Notes: a model not told the origin generated them from the sequence alone. Positions 1 to 7,633 are shown, counted from the stretch's first letter. The stretch: 11,788 bases of DNA from Candidatus Hydrothermarchaeota archaeon (GCA_015520145.1 WAQR01000020.1:1-11788), one strand, 5' to 3'. A program made the numbers and translations.

Positions 1-618
1 ACTCTCAAGATAATCTACTGCCTCGTCCACATCACCAACTGTGCGTACTTCAACCATACTTATCCCGTTTAACCCTGCAATCTCCTGCACGGTGTGGAGG
101 TCAAGGAACACGTGGTTGTCCTCGCTACCACCAGTGTCCAGCAGCCCTGCTACCGTTACAGTGCTGTCATTTATCTTAAACCTGCCCCCGACTTTCAGGC
201 CGAGCCTTTCTGCGAGATTGATGCCGACAAGTGCCCCTGCATTGTCTCCCTCACCCGGCCAGCTGCCTTCGACCTGCCACCACGGCCTTATCTCCTTTAC
301 CGCCTCAAGGTCAGTGCCGGCTATCACCACATCCAGGTCATTGACCCTGGACGTTGCATAAAGGTATCCAGCATAGCTGCCGATAGAAGGATGATCGAGT
401 TTCAGTTCTTCAGTAATATATTCTCCATCTTCCGGGAACAGCACCAGGTTGGCACCGTATCCCCCAAGTTCCTTTCCAATCCTGTCCCTCATATCAAGTG
501 AAAGTGTTAAAAGCGAAGAAACCATGGCTGCTGCCATAACAACCGCCATGACAGCCACAGCGATCTTTATCCGCCTCACCTTCATGGATTTTATTACCAG
601 CCTGACAAACATATCCAT
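1..618 (-). CDS. MacB/FtsX-type ABC transporter permease, partial (C-terminus off the left edge)
   Basis: The reading frame is open from an ATG at 618 to the window edge (206 codons, no stop), so only the N-terminal half is present. It begins with a basic stretch (MDMFVRLVIKSMKVRR), one transmembrane helix at about residues 17-40, then an extracytoplasmic domain containing PWWQVEGSWPGEG and GLLDTGGSEDN. The same motifs occur in the upstream permease (674-1909), so the two are paralogues and probably form a heterodimeric MacB/LolCE-like permease. The C-terminal three-helix bundle and probably the ATPase gene lie beyond position 1. AAGGA 5 nt before the ATG at 618 supports this start; an in-frame ATG at 612 is an alternative. 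The gene lies 55 nt downstream of its paralogue in the FTR1 operon. Seen: frame, motifs and paralogy. Inferred: a role in iron uptake from the neighbours; the transported substrate is not shown by the sequence. Confidence 0.88.
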   Translation of the reverse strand, partial: MDMFVRLVIKSMKVRRIKIAVAVMAVVMAAAMVSSLLTLSLDMRDRIGKELGGYGANLVLFPEDGEYITEELKLDHPSIGSYAGYLYATSRVNDLDVVIAGTDLEAVKEIRPWWQVEGSWPGEGDNAGALVGINLAERLGLKVGGRFKINDSTVTVAGLLDTGGSEDNHVFLDLHTVQEIAGLNGISMVEVRTVGDVDEAVDYLES

Positions 619-635
619 CCCTGTCCTTGTACCTC

Positions 636-665
636 TCAATACACCTGTTTACACCTGTTTACCAT
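636..665 (-). repeat. Tandem 10-bp repeat with repeated AGGTG in the intercistronic gap
   Basis: Between the two permease genes the plus strand reads ACACCTGTTT twice in tandem (641-660), followed by a related CACCTGGTTT at 666-675. In mRNA sense this gives three AGGTG ribosome-binding-site-like cores upstream of the ATG at 618. A 9-codon ORF (665-636) overlaps the repeat but nothing marks it as a gene. The repeat could affect coupling or stability of the message; that is conjecture. Confidence 0.5.
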
Positions 666-673
666 CACCTGGT

Positions 674-1909
674 TTACCCTCCTTTAAGGATAACCGCGGG
701 TTTTGTTTTTACAGCCTCTTTTACTGGAATCAGGCTCCCCAGGAGGGCTACCAGAACTGAAAGTGATAGTGCAACCGCGATAGCAATGGACGAAGTGTTT
801 ATGACTGCTCCAAATACTCCAATACCGAGCATCCTGGCAAGCCCTGTACCGATTATTATCCCCACACCCCCGCCTGTTATTCCGATTACCGCAGCCTCAG
901 CAAAGAACACCTGGGATATCTGGGTATCGTCTGCACCGATGGCTTTCATAAGCCCTATCTCATGCCTACGTTCAAAGACCACTGTCATCATAGATGCCAT
1001 AACTCCAAGCGACGCTGACGCCAGGGCTATTCCGGTAATCAAAAACATCATCATCTCGAACTTTTTCAATAATTTTCCTTCATTTTCTGCAACCTGCCTG
1101 ATCGGCCTGGCTGTAGCATCTGGAATAACCTCCTCTAACTGGAACATTATTGAAGAGATATACGGTGTGCAGTACCATTCCTCAAACTCTTCTTCTGTCA
1201 GTTTTTCTATGTCTATTCCCTCTTCTGGCTCGGGTTTTGTAAGCGCACTTACAACTACTCTATCCACCGCACCAGGCATGTCGAAAAGTGCCTGTGCTTC
1301 ACCAAGTGGAATAAATACCTCATTATCCTCACTTCCGCCTGTACTGAGTATCCCGGAGACTCTAAAACCTGACTCTCTCTCCCCGTATTCCACACTCAAA
1401 ACCTCACCCAGGCCGACTCCAAGATTTTCAGCAGCCCGGATTCCAACAAGTGCTTCACCCTCACCCGGCCAGCTGCCCTCGACCTGCCACCAGGGCGATA
1501 TTATTTTCACACCGGTCTTAAACCCGCCGACCTCGCCAGTCCCCTCGACCTCTTCTTCAAAATATGTCCCTGTCAACATAACCTTTTTACCATTGATTTC
1601 CACAACCCTGCTCAGATACGGTGCATAGCCTACAATATTATTCCTCCAGAATATCGTCTTCATCTTGTAAAGCTCTGCCTCCATCAGGTAGGGCTGCTGT
1701 CCTGGACCACCTTGTGCCGGCAGATTTTTTGGTATGAGGAGGATATTTGCGCCGTAGCTTCGAAGTTCTTTTCCCATCTTTTCATTTATGTCAAACGAAA
1801 CCGTAAGCATGGCAGTGGCAATAGATGCCCCCATCCCCACCGCCAGGATTGCCATGGTTATTCTTGACCTGCGTCTGTTGATGGATTTGAACAGCAGCCG
1901 CGGCAGCAT
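674..1909 (-). CDS. MacB/FtsX-type ABC transporter permease
   Basis: A 411-residue membrane protein of the MacB/FtsX/LolC permease family. One N-terminal transmembrane helix (about residues 18-38) is followed by a large extracytoplasmic domain (about 40-280, with PWWQVEGSWPGEG at 139-151 and GGSEDNEVF at 191-199). Three C-terminal helices follow (about 286-310, 333-358, 371-396). The cytoplasmic loop ERRHEIGLMKAIGA (313-326) is the family's ATPase-coupling region, and the tail PVKEAVKTKPAVILKGG is also typical. The ATG shares one base with the TAA of the FTR1 gene (TAATG), so translation is probably coupled. FTR1/DUF2318 genes followed by two such permeases and an ATPase are an established arrangement (Campylobacter Cj1658-Cj1663 region). 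Family membership is secure; a job powering iron handling outside the membrane rests on context. Confidence 0.93.
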   Translation of the reverse strand: MLPRLLFKSINRRRSRITMAILAVGMGASIATAMLTVSFDINEKMGKELRSYGANILLIPKNLPAQGGPGQQPYLMEAELYKMKTIFWRNNIVGYAPYLSRVVEINGKKVMLTGTYFEEEVEGTGEVGGFKTGVKIISPWWQVEGSWPGEGEALVGIRAAENLGVGLGEVLSVEYGERESGFRVSGILSTGGSEDNEVFIPLGEAQALFDMPGAVDRVVVSALTKPEPEEGIDIEKLTEEEFEEWYCTPYISSIMFQLEEVIPDATARPIRQVAENEGKLLKKFEMMMFLITGIALASASLGVMASMMTVVFERRHEIGLMKAIGADDTQISQVFFAEAAVIGITGGGVGIIIGTGLARMLGIGVFGAVINTSSIAIAVALSLSVLVALLGSLIPVKEAVKTKPAVILKGG

Positions 1910-3198
1910 TATTCGAACATCCCTGCCTTTTCACCGATATCCTCTATCTTTATCAAGATCTCGTCGCCGTCGATTTCATAAGGAAGCACCACTGGATTGC
2001 AGCCGCCTTCCATACCTACAGAATCCCTGTTTATTGGCGCTCCGCATCGCTTGCATATCAATTGCGTTCCTTCCTGCACATATCCTGTTGCACCGCATAG
2101 GGTACAGGCATCGTAGGCAACTGCAACGCTGCCGTCGTTTTTCTGTATTGCAAGGATGCGGACATCTGTTTTACCGTCTGCTGTATGCATGGGACATGTC
2201 TCGCCTGGCGGGTGCTGCATGTTACATATAAATTTGTGCAGATTGCCGTCGCTCACAGTTGAGACAGGGATCCTTATCTCTCCATTTACACTGCCGACTT
2301 TCTCAGGTACTGGATCAACGCCTGTCGGCAGGGCAGATATCTGGGCACCTGTGAAAAGGGCGATTAATACCAGAGCGGTGAGTCCGGTGATGGTCTTCCT
2401 CGTCTTCTCTCTTCTGGCAGCACCCAGTGCCTTCCTCTTTTCAATCCCCTCGAGGTCATCGACACGAACCTTCTGCCACGGTACCATTGTGAACAGCAGC
2501 ACCAGAAAACCCAGCATTATACCGGTATATACTATCGAGGCACTGTCCTTTACCAGAGGACCTATCAGGCGCATCTCAGTTGGACCAAGGTTTATTATGC
2601 CCACTTCTGACCATTCGTGGATGCCGCCGACAACCAGCTGGAAGACGATTATTGACAGCATTATACCTGTTATTTTAAAGAATCTTGACAGATCTATCCT
2701 GAGGCTCCCTTTTATGAAGAGATAACCGAATAGTAGGGCCATACCAAGACCGCTGACACCTTCCAGAGCAACGGCTGTGCTTGCCTCTGATACGGTCGCA
2801 GACAGGAAGAGGACAATCTCTGCCCCTTCCCTGAAGATCATAAAAAAGGTAATGGCCAGTACCCCGAATGCCTGCCGCCTGTTAACTGCACTTCTAATCC
2901 CGCTTTCGATGTCCTGTTTTATGTTTCCGGCAGTACGATGCATCCATATCAGCATTGTGCCGATAAAAAATGCTGCAATAAAGAACATCAAACCTTCCAT
3001 AAACTCGTTCCACTCAACTAGAAGCACCTGGATGGCAAAGGCCATCAGGATGCTGAATGCAATTGCAGCAGCTATCCCTGCGTATACATATTTGTTCAGT
3101 TCTGTTCTGTTGGTTCTGCCAAGGTAGGCCAGGATGATCCCTATGACAAGTGCTGCTTCTATTCCTTCTCTCAAGGTTATTGTAAATGTTTCTAACAT
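1909..3198 (-). CDS. FTR1-family iron permease fused to a DUF2318 (FtrD-like) Fe-S domain
   Basis: A 429-residue fusion. Residues 1-240 are an Ftr1/EfeU-type high-affinity iron permease with about seven transmembrane helices and both signature REGxE motifs, REGIE (10-14) and REGAE (123-127). Further acidic/His positions are WNEFMEG (63-69) and HEWSE (194-198). An eighth helix (about 271-290) leads to a C-terminal DUF2318/FtrD-like domain (about 300-429). Its cysteines are C325, C335, the pairs C365-x2-C368 and C382-x2-C385, and C400 in GGCNP, as expected for an Fe-S protein. FTR1 moves ferric iron after oxidation of ferrous iron; the cysteine domain may serve that redox step outside the membrane (inference). 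GAGGTG 5 nt before the ATG at 3198 fixes the start. This is the first gene of an operon with two ABC permeases and sits behind a metal-regulator-like operator. No P19-like gene is seen in the window. Confidence 0.95.
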   Translation of the reverse strand: MLETFTITLREGIEAALVIGIILAYLGRTNRTELNKYVYAGIAAAIAFSILMAFAIQVLLVEWNEFMEGLMFFIAAFFIGTMLIWMHRTAGNIKQDIESGIRSAVNRRQAFGVLAITFFMIFREGAEIVLFLSATVSEASTAVALEGVSGLGMALLFGYLFIKGSLRIDLSRFFKITGIMLSIIVFQLVVGGIHEWSEVGIINLGPTEMRLIGPLVKDSASIVYTGIMLGFLVLLFTMVPWQKVRVDDLEGIEKRKALGAARREKTRKTITGLTALVLIALFTGAQISALPTGVDPVPEKVGSVNGEIRIPVSTVSDGNLHKFICNMQHPPGETCPMHTADGKTDVRILAIQKNDGSVAVAYDACTLCGATGYVQEGTQLICKRCGAPINRDSVGMEGGCNPVVLPYEIDGDEILIKIEDIGEKAGMFE

Positions 3199-3220
3199 GA
3201 TACCACCTCTCTAATTTTAG

Positions 3221-3248
3221 TTAGGCATGCCTAATTAGGCTGACCTAA
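3221..3248 (-). promoter_or_regulatory. Double DtxR/IdeR-like iron-box operator of the FTR1 operon
   Basis: Two 14-bp palindromes abut without spacer: TTAGGCATGCCTAA (3221-3234, perfect) and TTAGGCTGACCTAA (3235-3248, perfect in its five outer bases on each side). Their junction creates a third palindrome, CCTAATTAGG (3230-3239). The TTAGG/CCTAA half sites match the core of the DtxR/IdeR consensus. The site runs from the TATA box to about the predicted transcription start (near 3227) of the FTR1 gene, so binding would block transcription. Repression by an iron-loaded DtxR/MntR-family protein is inferred; the regulator is not in the window. Confidence 0.8.
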
Positions 3249-3263
3249 TATAAAAAACTTTCG
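3247..3263 (-). promoter_or_regulatory. FTR1 operon promoter (BRE/TATA)
   Basis: In minus orientation CGAAAG (BRE-like) is followed by TTTTTTATATT (TATA box), centred near 3252. A start about 25 nt downstream would fall near 3227 and give a leader of roughly 28 nt containing GAGGTG. The TATA box touches the iron-box operator. Confidence 0.65.
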
Positions 3264-3288
3264 GTCTACTCACAGTATCTCCGAACCG

Positions 3289-3314
3289 GCCTTATAGGCA
3301 GTCCTTATAAAGGC
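3289..3314. repeat. Imperfect inverted repeat downstream of argG
   Basis: GCCTTATAGG, a 4-nt loop and CCTTATAAAGGC can pair into a 10-bp stem with two single-base bulges. It lies after the T-tracts that follow argG and upstream of the FTR1 promoter. It may help end the argG message or be an operator; the sequence does not decide. Confidence 0.35.
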
Positions 3315-3331
3315 AAAAAGGCAACAAAAAG
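3315..3331 (-). terminator. Archaeal T-tract terminator after argG
   Basis: In minus orientation the RNA would read CTTTTTGTTGCCTTTTTG, two runs of five T starting about 30 nt after the argG stop. Archaeal transcription commonly ends at such oligo-T tracts without a hairpin. Confidence 0.5.
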
Positions 3332-3359
3332 CAGTGATTAAGGCAATAACCACAGATGA

Positions 3360-4544
3360 TCACTGACAGATATCACGGTTGGTTGTCTTTTCGTACATTT
3401 CTATCTGGGCGGAATGGTATCTCAGCATACCTTCAGCTTCCCTCTGGTCGATTGTCTTATCATCGAATGATGCAGCATCTTTTGAATACAATGCATATCT
3501 TGAACCCCTGCCGATGACGCTACAGGCCTGATTATGAAACCTCAGTCTCACATGCCCTGTTACTCTTTTCTGGGTCAGGTCAATAAATGCGTCAAGGTCT
3601 TTTCTTAAAGGCTCTGTCCACAGGCCCTGGTATATGAGTTCAGACCATCTCGAATCAACAACCTCCTTGAACCTCAGTTCATTTCGTGTAAGGACAAGGT
3701 GTTCTAGGTGTTTGTGCGCCGTTAAGATTGCCACAGCAGCAGGACATTCGTAGTTCTCCCTCGCCTTTATTCCGAGTATCCTGTCTTCTATCATATCAAT
3801 CCTTCCCACCCCATGACTCCCTGCAATCTCGTTCATTTTCATGACAATATCAACTGGCTCAGCCCTATCTCCATCGATGGCGACAGGTACACCATTCTCA
3901 AACTCGAGAGTGATTACTTGAGGCTCTGTTTTTTTTATTTTCGTCCACAAGAAGATATCTTCAGGTGGAGTAAAATTGGGGTCCTCAAGCTCCCCGCCCT
4001 CGATACTCCTGCCCCACAGGTTCTCATCAATACTGTAAGGCTTGTCGATGTCCACAGGGATGGGGATGCGGTTTTCCCTGGCGTATTCGATGCTCTCTTT
4101 TCTTGTAAGGTTTAGCTCTCTTATCGGTGCGATTATCTTCATCCCGGGCGCCCTTGACCTGAACACAGCTTCGAACCTGAACTGGTCGTTGCCCTTGCCG
4201 GTAGCACCATGGGAGATGGCATCTGCACCTTCTTTTTTTGCGATTTCTACAACCTTCATGGCAATGATAGGTCTTGCAAGTGCGGTACTTAGCGGATATC
4301 CTTCGTAACTCGCATTTGCTTTTATCGCCCTGAAGATATAGTCCTTTACAAACTCCTCTCTTGCATCAATTGTGTAGTGGTCCAGGACGCCAAGACGTCT
4401 TGCCTTCTCTTCCACTTCTTTCAGGTCGTCCCATAGCCCCACGTCAACGGTGACAGTTATAACCTCACAGTTGTATTTTTCTTTTAATAGCTTCACGCAC
4501 ACAGAGGTGTCAAGACCTCCTGAATATGAAAGTACTGCCTTCAT
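3360..4544 (-). CDS. argG: Argininosuccinate synthase
   Basis: A 394-residue protein of usual length for the family. It joins citrulline and aspartate, using ATP and releasing AMP and PPi, in the cytoplasmic arginine pathway. The N-terminal PP-loop SYSGGLDTS (6-14) binds ATP, and SHGATGKGNDQFRFE (111-125) and the NLWGRSIEGGELEDP segment are hallmark substrate-site motifs. The ATG at 4544 is the only sensible start because the PP-loop begins six residues later. A TATA box 31-38 nt upstream implies an almost leaderless transcript. It stands alone between minD and the iron operon with its own promoter and T-tract terminator; no other arg gene is near. Confidence 0.98.
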   Translation of the reverse strand: MKAVLSYSGGLDTSVCVKLLKEKYNCEVITVTVDVGLWDDLKEVEEKARRLGVLDHYTIDAREEFVKDYIFRAIKANASYEGYPLSTALARPIIAMKVVEIAKKEGADAISHGATGKGNDQFRFEAVFRSRAPGMKIIAPIRELNLTRKESIEYARENRIPIPVDIDKPYSIDENLWGRSIEGGELEDPNFTPPEDIFLWTKIKKTEPQVITLEFENGVPVAIDGDRAEPVDIVMKMNEIAGSHGVGRIDMIEDRILGIKARENYECPAAVAILTAHKHLEHLVLTRNELRFKEVVDSRWSELIYQGLWTEPLRKDLDAFIDLTQKRVTGHVRLRFHNQACSVIGRGSRYALYSKDAASFDDKTIDQREAEGMLRYHSAQIEMYEKTTNRDICQ

Positions 4545-4570
4545 TTAGAATCCCGTGATAACTGGGATGG

Positions 4571-4590
4571 CCTATTATAAATAATTTTTC
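4571..4590 (-). promoter_or_regulatory. argG promoter (BRE/TATA)
   Basis: Minus strand GAAAAATTATTTATAATAGG, with an A-rich BRE-like part followed by TTTATAAT centred near 4578. A start 25 nt downstream would lie about 8 nt before the argG ATG, so the leader is very short. Confidence 0.55.
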
Positions 4591-4643
4591 TAATCTTTAT
4601 TTTAATCCCTAACACAGTCAAAATTTCATTCAAAGATACAGGT

Positions 4644-5417
4644 TTATACTTTGCCGTTTCTCAAACCTACAATAAAATCTGTTATTCTTGAGAAAATGGA
4701 CTCAGGTGGATGGTAATCCTTCCCTATCAGTCCTGCTGCAAGTCTCAATATCTCTCTTGACGGTCTGGACTCAGGATACCTCACCACAAAAGGCATTTCA
4801 TAAGCCAGAGCCTCCTTGACCTTATCGTCACTTGGTATTATGGAAATCACATTCGAGTCAATTGTATTTTCTACTTCCTCTATAGTTACCTCTCTTGCCC
4901 TGTTTTCGACCATATTTAATACAACACCGATAGTCTTACCGCCCATCTTTTCAGCTAAAATCTTCATCTTAAGGGCATCAGAAATCGATGATACCTGGGG
5001 AATGGTGACTATTAAGACCTCCTGACCCTCGTCCATTACCATCGAAGCGTCTCTACCTGCAGGTGCATCTATTACGAGGATCTCGATATTTTTGGGGATC
5101 TCTTTGATAGATGCTTTCAGCATTTCCATATTCTGCTCGCTAAATCCGTCAAGTGTAATCCCCGCGGGAATAATCTTCACACCTTCAGGACCTTCATACA
5201 TGATGTCCTTGATATTGAGCCTCCCGCTTAGGACATCGATTAACGCAACAGGCGGGTTCCTGAGTCCCAGTATTATCTCGAGGTTTGCCATGACGATATC
5301 TGTATCGATTACTGCCGTTCTCTTCCCAAACATGGCAAGTGCAACAGCCAGATTTGCCGCGATGGTGGTCTTACCGACACCACCTTTCCCTGAAGCCACT
5401 ACGATATACCTAGTCAT
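4644..5417 (-). CDS. MinD/ParA-family ATPase
   Basis: A 257-residue deviant-Walker-A P-loop ATPase of the MinD/ParA type. It has KGGVGKTT (11-18) with the signature lysine K11, DTD (38-40) in the switch I region and VIDAPAG (115-121) as Walker B-like switch II. The final 20 residues (IFSRITDFIVGLRNGK) can form an amphipathic helix like the membrane-targeting tail of MinD. Such proteins dimerise on ATP and act at the membrane or on partner proteins; archaeal MinD homologues include MinD4-type positioning factors. No MinE or partner gene is present, so the cargo is unknown. The start at 5417 lies inside the end of pgk (8-nt overlap), so the two genes are one transcript with probable translational coupling. 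Confidence 0.9.
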   Translation of the reverse strand: MTRYIVVASGKGGVGKTTIAANLAVALAMFGKRTAVIDTDIVMANLEIILGLRNPPVALIDVLSGRLNIKDIMYEGPEGVKIIPAGITLDGFSEQNMEMLKASIKEIPKNIEILVIDAPAGRDASMVMDEGQEVLIVTIPQVSSISDALKMKILAEKMGGKTIGVVLNMVENRAREVTIEEVENTIDSNVISIIPSDDKVKEALAYEMPFVVRYPESRPSREILRLAAGLIGKDYHPPESIFSRITDFIVGLRNGKV

Positions 5418-6636
5418 ATTTTTTCCCTCTATTGTTTATCAGCGCCTCAATGCCAGGCAGTTTCTCACCAGCCAAAAAGGACATGGTAGCCTTACCGCCA
5501 GTGCTTATATATGAAATATCGTTTGTCAGATTTATCTTTTGTGCTATCACTGACAGGTGGCCACCGCCGATAACAGTAAATGCCTTTGATCTGGCCATGG
5601 CCTTTAGTATCTCGTAAGAACCAAGTTCAAAACCTTCTTTTTCAAAGACCCCGCACGGCCCGTTAGCAACCACTATCTTCGAGTCGTTAATAATACTTAC
5701 ATAACTGGCGATGGTATCAATACCGATATCGAGGATTTTATTGTCAGGGAATTTTTCAACAGGACATTCAATCCTTGACCCATTTTTTTGATATGCGAGG
5801 TCCAGCGGTACCTTTATTTTATCACCGTATCTATCCAGGACATTTTTTGCCTCCTGGATGAGGGAGTCATATCTCCTCTCAGAGAGTATCTTCCGATTCT
5901 CGTCCCCGATATGGAACCCTTTTGCAATTAAAAATATGTTGCCGATAAGTCCGGACGTTAGAACAACCGTTGCAGTATCCTTCTCAAGGACATTCTTTAT
6001 CACATCAAGTGAAGACCCTGCCTTCGCACCGCCCAGGATAAATGCCTTCGATGTCCCGTTACTTTTAAGAACCTTTGAAAGCATCTTGACCTCTCTTTCC
6101 AAAAGCTTCCCTGCACAACAGGGCAGCACTTCAGGGAACGCAACCACTGACGGCTGGTTCCTGTGGCATACTGCAAAGGCATCGTTTACATAAAAATCGC
6201 AGTATGAAGATAACCGCCTTACCAGATGGGTATTTGCCTGTTCTTCTGGAGGCATGCTTTTTACCGTTTCGCTGACCTCTTCCGAGCAGAATCTGACATT
6301 TTCGAGTACCAGGATATCTCCGTTTTTTAGTTTTTTGATATCCTTTTCTGCGGTAGCACCGAAGACATCGCTGATATACTGGACATCTCTTCCTATAATC
6401 TGTTCTATCCTTTTAGCATGTTTCTTTAATGTTGTGAAGTCTTTTTTACCCGGTCTGCTCTGGTGAGCGAGGAGGACTGTCCTGGCATTATCAAGGCTTT
6501 TTAGTGTTGGGATGATGCGCATTATCCTGGTATCGTCCAGGATCTTCATCGTCCTGGGTTCTATGGGCAGATTTATGTCTACCCTTAAAAGGACCCTTTT
6601 ATTTTTTAGGTCAAAGTCTTTTAGTGTTGCAAACAT
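5410..6636 (-). CDS. pgk: Phosphoglycerate kinase
   Basis: Phosphoglycerate kinase interconverts 1,3-bisphosphoglycerate plus ADP and 3-phosphoglycerate plus ATP; in this organism it likely serves gluconeogenesis as well as glycolysis. The protein has 408 residues from ATG 6636, with RVDINLP (18-24) near the N-terminus. ENVRFCSEE, GGAKAGSSLDV, NGPCGVFE and GGGHLSV mark the substrate loop and nucleotide site. A GTG at 6657 would add seven residues. The ATG is preferred because archaeal PGKs begin a few residues before the DF(D)..KRVLLRVD stretch and because the TATA box at 6661-6674 would start transcription near 6642, after the GTG. The Cys in NGPCGVFE, where Met is usual, is a minor oddity. 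The stop is TAG and overlaps the minD-like start. Confidence 0.96.
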   Translation of the reverse strand: MFATLKDFDLKNKRVLLRVDINLPIEPRTMKILDDTRIMRIIPTLKSLDNARTVLLAHQSRPGKKDFTTLKKHAKRIEQIIGRDVQYISDVFGATAEKDIKKLKNGDILVLENVRFCSEEVSETVKSMPPEEQANTHLVRRLSSYCDFYVNDAFAVCHRNQPSVVAFPEVLPCCAGKLLEREVKMLSKVLKSNGTSKAFILGGAKAGSSLDVIKNVLEKDTATVVLTSGLIGNIFLIAKGFHIGDENRKILSERRYDSLIQEAKNVLDRYGDKIKVPLDLAYQKNGSRIECPVEKFPDNKILDIGIDTIASYVSIINDSKIVVANGPCGVFEKEGFELGSYEILKAMARSKAFTVIGGGHLSVIAQKINLTNDISYISTGGKATMSFLAGEKLPGIEALINNRGKKYD

Positions 6637-6657
6637 TACACTTTTTGTTAGCCCCAC

Positions 6658-6889
6658 ACCATTAATATATTTTTGCCTTTTTCGAGGGCATCAAGCCCGA
6701 GTTCCATGCCAGGTTCTAGGAATAGTAAAATAAAAAATGAGCTCGCACAATTAACTGTAACATTTCAACTACAATGTATCTCTTTAGAACTCCTTCCTAA
6801 CGATCTCGTCGTAGGGTTTAAGTCTTGGTGTCATCTTTGTGGACGTGTATCGGGTTAGAAACGGGCTAGAAACCGCGCTCATCTAACAT
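6658..6889. other. Intergenic region between cobA and pgk, no supported gene
   Basis: No RNA gene or supported protein gene is visible in this stretch. On the minus strand there are only short frames: a 19-codon ORF starting at 6707 and ending just before pgk, and a 16-codon ORF (MTPRLKPYDEIVRKEF) near 6788-6835 without a ribosome binding site. The pgk promoter occupies the left end and small tandem repeats the right end. Confidence 0.6.
6661..6684 (-). promoter_or_regulatory. pgk-minD promoter (BRE/TATA)
   Basis: Minus strand AAAAATATATTAAT (6674-6661), preceded by the purine-rich CGAAAAAGGC. A start about 25 nt after the TATA centre lies near 6642, six bases before the ATG at 6636, indicating a nearly leaderless pgk transcript. 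Confidence 0.6.
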
Positions 6890-6893
6890 CTAA
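6851..6893. repeat. Two short tandem repeats at the 3' end of cobA
   Basis: CGGGTTAGAAA and CGGGCTAGAAA (6851-6872) form an 11-bp tandem pair with one mismatch. CATCTAA is repeated twice (6880-6893), running into the cobA stop codon. Possibly replication slippage; no function is evident. Confidence 0.6.
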
Positions 6894-7618
6894 CGCCCGA
6901 ACTCACTCCTGAGCCTTACGACCTCCCCTATGACAATTATTGCAGGGGGTCTGACTCCTTCTTCTTCTGCTCTGACCACCGCCTCGCCAAGGGTTGTTAC
7001 TACCACTCTCTCATCTTTTGTAGACCCGTTCTCGATTAGTGCAAGCGGAGTCTCAGGCGGCCTGCTCTTCAACATCTGGCCTACTATTTTTGGAAGATTT
7101 TTTATTCCCATCAGTATGACAATCGTATCCGCATTCAACTTACCGTAATCGAGACGTTCTTCCTCTTTTGTCGGGTCCTCCTGGCCGGTTGCCACGGTAA
7201 AGCTCGAGGCATACCGCCTGTCAGTTATGGGTATGCCTGCAAGTTCTGGTACAGATATGGCAGAAGTTACTCCAGGGACGATCTCGTAATCGATGCCATT
7301 TCTTACAATCGCCCTCACCTCCTCACCTCCTCTGCCAAATACGAATGGATCCCCTCCTTTAAGCCTTACAACAATCTTATCATCAACCGCCTTCTCTACG
7401 AGAATGTTGTTTATCTCTTCCTGTTTGAAGGTATGCGCGCCAGGCCGTTTCCCGACGTATATTAGTTCTGCTCCCTCTTTTGCATTTTTTAATAGCTCTT
7501 TTGAAGCTCCAAGCCTGTCGTGTATTATGATGTCTGCCTTTTTTATCAGTTCAAGCCCTTTTACAGTTATAAGTCCGGGGTCCCCTGGACCCGCTCCGAC
7601 CAGGTATATCTTTTTCAT
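6890..7618 (-). CDS. cobA: Uroporphyrinogen-III C-methyltransferase (SUMT)
   Basis: SAM-dependent enzyme that methylates uroporphyrinogen III at C2 and C7 to precorrin-2, the branch to siroheme, cobalamin, coenzyme F430 and heme d1/alternative heme. It has 242 residues, normal for a stand-alone SUMT. YLVGAGPGDPGLIT near the N-terminus is the family signature and SAM loop. VRLKGGDPFVFGRGGEE, VPGVTSAISVPELAGIPITDR and the VATG and MGI motifs follow. The ATG at 7618 has GAGGTG 9 nt upstream; a GTG at 7630 would add four residues but is itself part of that ribosome binding site. The stop is TAG. No other tetrapyrrole gene is adjacent, which is unusual because cobA often travels with hemC/hemD in methanogens. 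A start-less reading frame ends 15 nt upstream. Confidence 0.96.
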   Translation of the reverse strand: MKKIYLVGAGPGDPGLITVKGLELIKKADIIIHDRLGASKELLKNAKEGAELIYVGKRPGAHTFKQEEINNILVEKAVDDKIVVRLKGGDPFVFGRGGEEVRAIVRNGIDYEIVPGVTSAISVPELAGIPITDRRYASSFTVATGQEDPTKEEERLDYGKLNADTIVILMGIKNLPKIVGQMLKSRPPETPLALIENGSTKDERVVVTTLGEAVVRAEEEGVRPPAIIVIGEVVRLRSEFGR

Positions 7619-7633
7619 TATTCTCAACACCTC

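Noticed and set aside
627..1628. Plus-strand 333-codon open frame
   Set aside because: It is antisense to the clearly recognisable ABC permease, with Ser/Pro/Thr-rich low-complexity composition typical of a shadow frame.
6788..6835. 16-codon ORF MTPRLKPYDEIVRKEF as a small protein
   Set aside because: No ribosome binding site or promoter in place, and nothing recognised; treated as chance.
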